From: JABMRP01 sp964444795
GTDB lineage: Bacteria > Planctomycetota > Planctomycetia > Pirellulales > Thermoguttaceae
Direction: 5' to 3'
Assembly: GCA_964444795.1 (NCBI GenBank)
Contig: CAYUIQ010000167.1
Coordinates: forward strand, 1 to 20,562
DNA length: 20,562 bases
The position numbers and the translations under genes are program-made. The notes beneath the pieces are model-generated. The model worked only from the letters and a program-made list of their open reading frames with translations, ran no database searches and had not been told where the DNA came from. This document shows positions 14,690 to 20,562 of the stretch, one piece after another; positions within the stretch are counted from its first letter, which is position 1, and the number at the start of each line of letters is the position of its first letter.

Positions 14690-15181
14690 TCATGAAATTC
14701 CGGTCTGGGCCAAGACGTTCTGTGCCAATTGGGCAATGTCTTCCCTGGACCAAACGGGGACGTCCACGTTGGGCCGATCATCGCTGACAACGGCGACAAT
14801 GTCGTCGCGCCGGGAGGCGAGACAGGGCGATCCGATGTGCTGGCGCCACACTTCGATCTTCTTACCGGCACCGTCGATGTGTCCTTCGACGAGGATCAGG
14901 TCGCAGGCCGAGAACATCGGCGCCATCTGGTCGTAGAAATCGTCATGCTTTGGCCGCGGCATGTAGATCCCGATCAGATCCTCGGTGATGACGGCGACCG
15001 GTTTGGCGCCCGCTTTGCGCTGTCGATAGGAATCCTTGCCGGGCGTATCGAGTTCGTGAGCATGGCTGGAGTGCTTGATCACGCCGGCTCGGATACCCCG
15101 GCGAGAGAGTTCCCCGATGAGGTCGACGATGAGCGTCGTCTTGCCGTGGTTTTTCCGGCCGACGATGTGGATTCGTTTCAT
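14690..15181 (-). CDS. mobB: Molybdopterin-guanine dinucleotide biosynthesis protein B
   Basis: A 163-residue cytoplasmic P-loop GTPase-like protein that assists MobA in attaching GMP to molybdopterin, giving the bis-MGD cofactor used by DMSO-reductase-family enzymes. Walker A is 'GRKNHGKTT' (8-16). The family motif 'KHSSHAHELDTPGKDSYRQR' (36-55) followed by 'AGA' and the 'DLILVEGH...KKIEVWR' segment (94-113) are all present, and length is normal. ATG at 15181 is fixed by the strand-loop start of the P-loop. The frame is open to 15286, but that extra part has no family sequence. No good Shine-Dalgarno site precedes it. It lies 59 nt after the polyferredoxin frame and is last in the molybdoenzyme operon, which fits a cofactor-supply role. 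Its 3' end overlaps nothing, but the GHKL relic lies just beyond on the other strand. Confidence 0.9.
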   Translation of the reverse strand: MKRIHIVGRKNHGKTTLIVDLIGELSRRGIRAGVIKHSSHAHELDTPGKDSYRQRKAGAKPVAVITEDLIGIYMPRPKHDDFYDQMAPMFSACDLILVEGHIDGAGKKIEVWRQHIGSPCLASRRDDIVAVVSDDRPNVDVPVWSREDIAQLAQNVLAQTGIS

Positions 15182-15240
15182 GTTAGACTCTGTCAGAGAA
15201 AAGGGCCATCGTACAAGACACAAGTTCAGCCTCTGAGGCC

Positions 15241-17160
15241 TCACGCTTCGAACCGGTACCCGATTCCGCGGACGGACCGGATCCAACGGCCATACTCGCC
15301 GAGTTTCTTACGCAAACCGGTTACCTGCACGTCCAACGAGACCAAGGGCGGGACGGTCGTCCCCTGCGTGCCGAACCAGTTGTGGCCCCAGCCGAACGGG
15401 TCGGACGCCATTCTAATCACCTTGGGCCCTTCCATCAGGAGATGTCCCAAGTTGTGGGCCAGATGGTAGAACAGGGCAATGGGCAACAGGGCGTAAGCAT
15501 AGCGGATGAAATAGTCGTGGTACTTCAGAGTAAGATCCGCGCGCATCGCGGCACTGGTGTCTTTGCTGTCGGCGGTACGGCTTCCCAGCCGATACGAGGC
15601 ATGGACCAGCACGGCAAACACGAGGATCGGCGCGAACATCACCGCGGCCATTCCGGAGGAGAACGACAGGAGTTGGCCCACGGCAAGTGTCTCGGTCAAC
15701 TGTTGCTTCATTTTGCCCCAGGCGGGCGTCATCGTCAGGCCGTGGAAGGCGGTGATCGAAAGCATCAGCAGAGCCAAGTAGGCTTCGTCGGTCCGCGGTT
15801 TGTACGCCGTGGCCAGATCGCTTCCCCACGGGCGCAGGTTGACGGCCATGTTGTTGTGTGGACAGGCCTGCAGACATTCGCAACATTGGATGCAATAGGT
15901 GTTCGTGTTCATTCCGCCGGGATAGACCAGCGTGGGACAGCCGTAGGCCGTTTCGCTTCCCGCGGCACACTCCTTGGTGCGGCAGCTCTTGCAGACGGTC
16001 TTGTCCCTGGAGCGAAACTCGACGCCGGAGAAGAGCGCGTACAGACCGCTGACCCGGCCGACCAGGCAGCCGTAGCGGCAGAAGCTCTTTCGCTCGAAGA
16101 GAAACGCCGAGCCGATCGCCAGCAACAGCATGGCAATGCCCAGGTAGGCGGTCGCCCGGGGCTTCATCGTGACGCCGAATCCCAGTTCGATCCAGGTCAG
16201 CCCGACGAAGAGCACGGTCGCCAAGAGGATATTGCGGATGACTCGAGGCCACTTTGCGCCGAGTCCCAATCCTTCGTCGTTCTTTCGCCAGAACCGCAGC
16301 TTCTCCATCCATCCGGCGATCGCGTCCCAGGGACAGACGTAGCACCACGCCTTGCCGGCGAACATGATCAGGATGACCAGACCGCCCCACCAGACGGTCC
16401 ACGTGAGGGTCGGTGCGATATTCAACCCCGGGCTCTGGTTGCCGTACAGACCGGCCGCAATGACCAGCAGGAAGATCCCGGCCAGGACCGTCTGAGCAAC
16501 GAAGCGGAACGGCCGGGAGCAGAGCATCCAGCGAATTGGGGGAACGCGCAGCAGATCGAGTCGGTCTTTCGCCGGAGACTGCGAACTGGCCGAGCCGGAG
16601 AGACGTTCGATGCCTTCGAAGAGCCCAAAACTGACCACCAACACAAATGCGATCGACAAAAAGTACATCCACGGCGGAATGCCCCACATGGTATGCATGA
16701 AGTGGGCGGCCGGGTCGGATTCAAACTCGAGGCGATGTTCCTCGCAGCAGAGATAATAGGTCTCGCCTTGGTAGATCGCCTTCTCGGCCCGAGGCCGCTC
16801 GGCTCGCTTTTCGCAGACCATGCAACGGTCGCCGATATAGTCTTCCGGCGAGGCAACGAATTTGTCGCGACATGCTTGCACGCAGAAGTAGTAGACCTTT
16901 CCCTTAAACGACGCCCGCCAGCCCCAATTCGGATTGACCTCCATGCGGCAGATCGGGTCGCGCCACGGTCCCCCTTCTTCATGTGCGTCTTCAGCATTGC
17001 CGGCATGTTCGTGGGCATGCTCGTCGTCATGTTCGTGGGCACTGGGCGGCTCGTCGACCACCACCATCTCGGCCATCGTATGGTAATTCGACACGTAAAC
17101 GGCGACGCCGATGGCCGCCAGCATCGTGTAGGGAAGGAAGAGTTTTAGAAGTGAGTTCAT
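15241..17160 (-). CDS. Membrane polyferredoxin (NapH/NosR-like) with two YHS-like domains, fused at its end to an OmpR-type winged-helix tail
   Basis: A 639-residue frame. Residues 7-24 are a membrane anchor, followed by a His-rich stretch (42-60, HEHDDEHAHEH). Two YHS/TRASH-like metal-binding units come next: 'DPICRMEVNPNWGWRASFKG' to 'YYFCVQACRDKF' (68-101) and 'RCMVCEKRAE' to 'TYYLCCEEHRLEF' (112-146). TM helices then alternate with cysteine motifs: 'CYVCPWDA' (273-280), 'CRYGCLVGR' (361-369), a Cys cluster (390-408), and a classic 4Fe-4S 'CIQCCECLQACPHN' (423-436). Further TM helices run to about 575. The polyferredoxin text ends at 'WFGTQGTTVPPLVSLDV' (595-611), where relatives continue into more membrane helices. 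Instead residues 611-639 read 'VTGLRKKLGEYGRWIRSVRG' and 'IGYRFEA', the last strands of an OmpR/PhoB DNA-binding domain. The start follows the NapH-like stop by 23 nt. Likely role: quinol-linked electron transfer with a metal-sensing or metal-binding front. Confidence 0.85.
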   Translation of the reverse strand: MNSLLKLFLPYTMLAAIGVAVYVSNYHTMAEMVVVDEPPSAHEHDDEHAHEHAGNAEDAHEEGGPWRDPICRMEVNPNWGWRASFKGKVYYFCVQACRDKFVASPEDYIGDRCMVCEKRAERPRAEKAIYQGETYYLCCEEHRLEFESDPAAHFMHTMWGIPPWMYFLSIAFVLVVSFGLFEGIERLSGSASSQSPAKDRLDLLRVPPIRWMLCSRPFRFVAQTVLAGIFLLVIAAGLYGNQSPGLNIAPTLTWTVWWGGLVILIMFAGKAWCYVCPWDAIAGWMEKLRFWRKNDEGLGLGAKWPRVIRNILLATVLFVGLTWIELGFGVTMKPRATAYLGIAMLLLAIGSAFLFERKSFCRYGCLVGRVSGLYALFSGVEFRSRDKTVCKSCRTKECAAGSETAYGCPTLVYPGGMNTNTYCIQCCECLQACPHNNMAVNLRPWGSDLATAYKPRTDEAYLALLMLSITAFHGLTMTPAWGKMKQQLTETLAVGQLLSFSSGMAAVMFAPILVFAVLVHASYRLGSRTADSKDTSAAMRADLTLKYHDYFIRYAYALLPIALFYHLAHNLGHLLMEGPKVIRMASDPFGWGHNWFGTQGTTVPPLVSLDVQVTGLRKKLGEYGRWIRSVRGIGYRFEA

Positions 17161-17183
17161 GGCGTGCTACCGTGGTGGGCGTA

Positions 17184-18713
17184 CTAAATCGCCGTCGCTA
17201 TCCGCCGATCGCGTTTCTTCTTAACGGCCCGAATCGTAATCAGGAAGACCACCAAGACACATCCCAGCGTCACGATGATCGAAGTCGTGGGGCTGGGGTT
17301 GCCGACGGCCATGAGAAACCCGATCGTTTCCGGCTGACCGTCCACGTCCATGGTCAGTTCCACAACGTATTCACCGGCCTCGGGAAAGGTGGGATAAACC
17401 TTGTACAGCACATCGCCGAGTTGGTCTTTCGTGGCGGAGAGGATCTCGCGATTCTCGCCGAATGTGAATGTCTGCAACACCCGCACCTTGATCGGCTGCC
17501 CGTAACGCTTGTCGGTCTCGGTGTTCTTAATGTCGAACACCAGGTTGGCCTGCTCGCCCGGATTGGGCACGCCCGGATAACTCTGAAGCAAGATGCTATA
17601 AGGCCCGGCGGTCGCCGGATATTCCAACACGGGGGCCTGTGGATAGTTTTCCTTGTACGAGTAGTGAGGCAGCCCGAGGATGTGATGCCCCTGGGCGACG
17701 GCCGGAGCAAGGAAGAGACACGCCGCCAGGATGACCAGCGGCGGCACTCCCCGAGTTGCTCTGGCACTTACGATCGGCAACCCGACGGAGAAGCGAAGCG
17801 CCTGCTCCGGACAGGCCTTGACACACTCGCCGCAATTGTCGCACTCGATGCCGTGGGACTCGGTCACCGGGTCGAGCCCCGGTTCGCAGGCCGGCTCGCA
17901 CTTACGACAGTGCGTGCAGCGGCCCGCGTCGAGTTTTACCCGCCACAGTCGCGGCCAGCCGATCAGTCCGTACAGCGCCCCGCCCGGACACATCACCCGG
18001 CACCACCATCGCGGAGAAACGAGCAACTCGAAGACCACAATCACTCCGATCACCACCAGGACGCCGGTGATCGGCGTGCCAAAGATCCAGCCGTGCAACA
18101 ACCGGCTCAGTGCGGCGGGTGGATAGATCAGTGCGAAGATCGGCAGGCCGACGATTGCGGCAATCAGCAGGCCCACGGCCAGCAGGACGTATTTGTTGGC
18201 TGGGGAGAACTTGACTTCCGCCGGCGGAATCTCCGCAAATCGCAACAGACCGCGCAGCTTGCCGGTGATCTCGAATAACAGATTGGCCGGACAGATCCAA
18301 CTGCAAAACACCTTGCCCAACAGCAGCGTGACAATCGCGAGCGGGAGAATCGAAAGCAACAGCGGCAGGTAGATAGTCTTACCGGCGGCCACCGCTTCGG
18401 TCGCGGCGAGCGGGTCGGTCACGTCCAGCCCGAAGATGAGCGACGACCAGACCGTGCCCTTGTTCTGGCCGAGAAACTCCCGCGGGTCGTCCATGGTTTC
18501 GATGCGTTTGTCGTATTGGGCCAGCACCGTCGCTCGGACGCCCGGCTCCTGGGTCGCGTCCTCCAAGGAGAACGTTGCCCGATGATGGCCGTACAGGCTT
18601 AGATAGGCCATACCCAGCATCACCGCGATCACCGAGATTTGCACCAGCCGTCGGAGACCTTGAAGGCCCCAGTGTCTGATCTTGTGTCCGGCTGTTTTCA
18701 TCGGTTGCCTCAT
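17184..18713 (-). CDS. NapH-like membrane polyferredoxin with FixG-like periplasmic C-terminal domain
   Basis: A 509-residue membrane protein. TM helices are near 24-41, 113-132, 175-197, 213-232 and 324-340, and a last one is near 480-500 before a basic tail. Between them are two CxxxCP motifs, 'CSWICPANL' (137-145) and 'CRVMCPGGAL' (238-247). These are typical of NapH/NosR/RdxA proteins. Two 4Fe-4S ferredoxin motifs follow: 'CTHCRKCEPACEPG' (266-279) and 'CDNCGECVKACPEQ' (291-304). After the ferredoxin part comes a beta-rich periplasmic region (about 345-480: 'PGEQANLVFDIKNTETDK', 'PTFPEAGEYVVELTMDVDGQ'), like the YtkA/FixG-type domains. NapH passes electrons from quinol to NapG. The ATG overlaps the stop of the upstream NapG-like gene (ATGA), indicating coupling. 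The added C-terminal domain is not part of classical NapH (about 290 residues). Confidence 0.88.
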   Translation of the reverse strand: MRQPMKTAGHKIRHWGLQGLRRLVQISVIAVMLGMAYLSLYGHHRATFSLEDATQEPGVRATVLAQYDKRIETMDDPREFLGQNKGTVWSSLIFGLDVTDPLAATEAVAAGKTIYLPLLLSILPLAIVTLLLGKVFCSWICPANLLFEITGKLRGLLRFAEIPPAEVKFSPANKYVLLAVGLLIAAIVGLPIFALIYPPAALSRLLHGWIFGTPITGVLVVIGVIVVFELLVSPRWWCRVMCPGGALYGLIGWPRLWRVKLDAGRCTHCRKCEPACEPGLDPVTESHGIECDNCGECVKACPEQALRFSVGLPIVSARATRGVPPLVILAACLFLAPAVAQGHHILGLPHYSYKENYPQAPVLEYPATAGPYSILLQSYPGVPNPGEQANLVFDIKNTETDKRYGQPIKVRVLQTFTFGENREILSATKDQLGDVLYKVYPTFPEAGEYVVELTMDVDGQPETIGFLMAVGNPSPTTSIIVTLGCVLVVFLITIRAVKKKRDRRIATAI

Positions 18714-19465
18714 ATCTCACCCCTTGTGGCCACCACGCGAATGGCCGGGGTGCCACGGACCAATTGACGGCAGATCTCTTCGCACAGCCCACATCCGATA
18801 CAGCTTTCGGGAAAGATCACCGGCGAGAAAAACTTGCCCGGCTTTTCGGTGATCGCTTTCTCCTTGAGCGGGCAAACCATGTAACATTCTCCGCAGGGTC
18901 CCCGGCGAGTGAAGGACGGATCGGTCACGTCGGGGAGTTCAACCGGTTCGAGCGACGGCGTGAACTTCGTCTCCCAAGTCGACGCTCGCTCATCGTTCCA
19001 TGCCTCCGCCTTGTACGAGAGACAACTGTCGCCGTTGAGTTCGACGGTCGCCATGTCGACCTCGCCCTTTTGCTCGATCTCCATGGGCCGCAGCACGCCG
19101 GTGGGACACACGTGCGTGCATTTCATGCAGATATTGCAGGCCACGACCGCCGGGTCGACGTATGGCGTGTGGTAAACTTCGCCATGGCTTTCGCCGAAGA
19201 ACTGAATGGCACCCCGCTCGCAGGCATCCTGACAACGATAGCAGCGGATACAACCGGCAAGAAACTTCTCCTCTTCGACCGCGCCCGGTGGCCGGATCAG
19301 ACGGACGGGGCGATCGCCGAATTGTGCTCGATTGGCCGGATAGTCTGGCCGGCGACGGCGGAGCAAGGCGTGGCCGGTCAACGCCGCGGCGGCCATACCC
19401 GATGCCGTGGCCGTCAGGCGGATGGTCTTTTTCAGGAAACTTCGTCGCGTGTCGCCGGCCATCAT
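18710..19465 (-). CDS. NapG-like Tat-exported ferredoxin (second copy)
   Basis: A 251-residue periplasmic electron carrier. The twin-arginine leader is 'DTRRSFLKKTIRLTATASGM' (5-24). Four cysteine groups fit 4Fe-4S clusters: 'CIRCYRCQDACERG' (72-85), 'CNICMKCTHVCPTG' (110-123), 'CGECYMVCP' (191-199) and 'CIGCGLCEEICRQ' (222-234). The layout is that of NapG/MauM-type proteins, which hand electrons from the NapH membrane partner to a periplasmic molybdoenzyme. ATG at 19465 overlaps the stop of the preceding ferredoxin (ATGA). A second ATG at 19462 directly follows and has the better spacing from GGAGGG (6 nt), so either may be used. A longer frame up to 19633 is only a shadow of the preceding gene. 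Its own stop overlaps the next gene's ATG by 4 nt. Confidence 0.9.
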   Translation of the reverse strand: MMAGDTRRSFLKKTIRLTATASGMAAAALTGHALLRRRRPDYPANRAQFGDRPVRLIRPPGAVEEEKFLAGCIRCYRCQDACERGAIQFFGESHGEVYHTPYVDPAVVACNICMKCTHVCPTGVLRPMEIEQKGEVDMATVELNGDSCLSYKAEAWNDERASTWETKFTPSLEPVELPDVTDPSFTRRGPCGECYMVCPLKEKAITEKPGKFFSPVIFPESCIGCGLCEEICRQLVRGTPAIRVVATRGEI

Positions 19466-20181
19466 GCGCCCTCCGGCTTCACGCGAATGGCCTGGGGATA
19501 GCGGATGCAGGCCCGTTCGCAGAGGCCGCAGCCGAGACAGGCTTCCGCATTGACTTCCGGCCGCTCCCACATCCCCCGCCGCAGGGCGATGCCCTGCAAC
19601 GGGCAAGCCGACGCACACGCACCGCAGGTCCATTGATTCTGTGTATCAGGTAATTCGGTCGGACTTTCCAAGTTGAGGGATCGCTGCCGAAAGGTCGCGT
19701 CGTCGAGCGCGAACAGGGCAGCCGAATCGATCTTGCTGTACGAGTAGCACAGCTCCAAATCGACCTCGGCCGTGCCCATCGATACCTTCTGGCGGATCTC
19801 GTCGGGGTCGTTGCGAATCGGTTGCAGGGCCCCGCTGGGACAGGCCTCCGTACACTTGAGGTAATCGCCGTCGATCCGGTTACAGAGCATGCATGCCTGG
19901 CGTCGGGCCTTGATGGCGGGTGTGTTGCGACGGTGCCGGCCGAAGGAGTCGTCCAGCGTAATGATGGCGTTGTTCGGACAGGCCTCCACGCAACGCATGC
20001 AGCGGATACACCGGGCCGTGAATTCATCTTCAGCCAGGGCCCCCGGAGGACGCAACGGCGCGGCCGCCGATTCGTCACCGGCGACAAAGACACCCGCCAA
20101 TACACCGCAGCCGGCCATGGTGGCCGACGTGGCGGCGGCGTTCTTGAAGAACTCGCGGCGGTTGACGTGTCTGTCGCTCAT
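19462..20181 (-). CDS. NapG-like Tat-exported ferredoxin (first copy)
   Basis: A 239-residue protein with a twin-arginine leader ('NRREFFKNAAATSATMAG', 7-24) and four iron-sulfur motifs: 'CIRCMRCVEACPNN' (58-71), 'CMLCN' with 'CTEACPSG' (97-101 and 110-117), 'CGACASACP' (186-194) and 'CLGCGLCERACIRYPQ' (215-230). The segment between the second and third clusters ('VDLELCYSYSKIDSAALFAL') is like the downstream copy, so the two genes are probably an old tandem duplication that has diverged. Its ATG at 20181 lies at the end of the molybdoenzyme gene, and its stop overlaps the next ATG. It probably passes electrons between membrane polyferredoxin and molybdoenzyme in the periplasm. Confidence 0.9.
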   Translation of the reverse strand: MSDRHVNRREFFKNAAATSATMAGCGVLAGVFVAGDESAAAPLRPPGALAEDEFTARCIRCMRCVEACPNNAIITLDDSFGRHRRNTPAIKARRQACMLCNRIDGDYLKCTEACPSGALQPIRNDPDEIRQKVSMGTAEVDLELCYSYSKIDSAALFALDDATFRQRSLNLESPTELPDTQNQWTCGACASACPLQGIALRRGMWERPEVNAEACLGCGLCERACIRYPQAIRVKPEGA

Positions 20182-20562
20182 GGGCTGTTCCGTTCGACGT
20201 TGCGGCGAGTTTCTTGAAATCGACCTGACCGCTAATTGGATCCCAGGCGCGATGGCTGGTTTTGTTGACCAGCCACTTATTCTTCTCCGGATCCGCGGTG
20301 TCGGCCACCGAAAGGTTCCAGGGGCTGAACAACATCCCGGGGAATACCTCGCTGCGGGCCGGGCGGACCATGCTGCTGACGCCGACCGACACCCGGCCCT
20401 CGTAGCTGCCGCGCCGGGTCACCAGACGAACCTTCTGGCCGTCGCGCAGCCCAAATGTCGCGGCGTCCTTGGGGCTCACCTCGACATATTGTTCCGGCAC
20501 GAGTTTGAGTGTCGTGGCGCCTCGAATCGTCTTGGCCGTATGGAAATGCTCGTAGACGATTC
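20075..20562 (-). CDS. NapA/DMSO-reductase-family molybdopterin oxidoreductase, C-terminal part (runs off right edge)
   Basis: Only the C-terminal molybdopterin dinucleotide-binding domain is in the window; the gene continues beyond 20562. The frame reads 'IVYEHFHTAKTIRGATTLKL' from the edge, then 'VPEQYVEVSPKDAATFGLRD', 'GQKVRLVTRRGSYEGRVSVG', 'FPGMLFSPWNLSVADTADPE', and 'HRAWDPISGQVDFKKLAA'. 'LVNKTSHRAWDPISGQVDFKK' is positioned like the 'INKVTLDATDPISKQPDYKK' end of NapA. That fits a periplasmic nitrate-reductase-like or related enzyme, but the substrate cannot be named from this end alone. As read, the frame runs on through the start of the ferredoxin gene to a stop at 20075, an overlap of over 100 nt. 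One base up or down near 20195-20205 would give 'VERNSP' and a stop at the ferredoxin ATG (ATGA), like the other junctions here. The true end may be near 20178. Confidence 0.8.
   Translation of the reverse strand, partial: IVYEHFHTAKTIRGATTLKLVPEQYVEVSPKDAATFGLRDGQKVRLVTRRGSYEGRVSVGVSSMVRPARSEVFPGMLFSPWNLSVADTADPEKNKWLVNKTSHRAWDPISGQVDFKKLAATSNGTAHERQTRQPPRVLQERRRHVGHHGRLRCIGGCLCRR

Noticed and set aside
15382..17148. 588-codon open frame on the plus strand
   Set aside because: It is antisense to the YHS polyferredoxin gene. The translation is rich in His, Arg and Gln with no domain.
1..20562. CRISPR arrays, rRNA, tRNA genes, complete insertion sequences
   Set aside because: I saw no regularly spaced repeats, no recognisable tRNA or rRNA segments and no transposase motifs, though a covariance-model scan could not be run.

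Overview
This window looks like chromosomal DNA of a planctomycete (Pirellulales/Planctomycetia-like, probably uncultured). The basis is the GC-rich coding style and the family content: a DUF1549/DUF1553 protein, a DUF1501 protein and a pre-peptidase C-terminal (PPC) domain protein in one operon, plus a Tat-exported FAD oxidoreductase, sulfatase pieces and a LamG-type secreted protein. Nearly everything is on the minus strand. The one intact plus-strand gene is a methyltransferase.

Left part (68-5509, minus strand): a compact three-gene operon of exported proteins in the order DUF1549/DUF1553, DUF1501, PPC. Ahead of it is a readable promoter (TTGAAT-16-TATAAT) followed by a perfect 7-bp inverted repeat. 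Next to it (5405-5898) is a stretch without an intact gene that carries a short relic of an MFS transporter. A stand-alone class I methyltransferase gene with good -35/-10 and Shine-Dalgarno candidates follows (5899-7413, plus strand).

Middle part (7460-14690): an island of broken and mosaic genes around one intact FAD-dependent oxidoreductase (8750-10969). Several pieces keep their own Shine-Dalgarno and signal peptide, but the interior is lost or the reading frame jumps into another gene. These include a sulfatase N-terminus joined to a second sulfatase N-terminus, a FAD-oxidoreductase start joined to an EF-hand-like tail, a decayed second copy of the oxidoreductase C-terminus that shares a 47-nt perfect repeat with the intact gene, a frameshifted secreted protein, and a LamG protein whose 3' end shifts frame. 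On the plus strand there is a fragment of a GHKL ATPase. A GGTGCC repeat cluster and an imperfect palindrome with recombinase-site geometry lie beside it.

Right part (14690-20562, minus strand, running off the right edge): a respiratory operon. In transcription order it has the 3' end of a NapA/DMSO-reductase-family molybdoenzyme, two Tat-exported NapG-like ferredoxins, a NapH-like membrane polyferredoxin with a FixG-like periplasmic tail, a second membrane polyferredoxin with a His-rich stretch and two YHS-like metal-binding domains, and mobB for the molybdenum cofactor. The first four genes appear coupled by ATGA overlaps. The likely job is moving electrons between the quinone pool and a periplasmic molybdoenzyme. 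The second membrane protein ends in the tail of an OmpR-type DNA-binding domain, so the mosaic pattern of the middle part reaches into this operon. I inferred all identities from motifs and remembered families; no database search was run.
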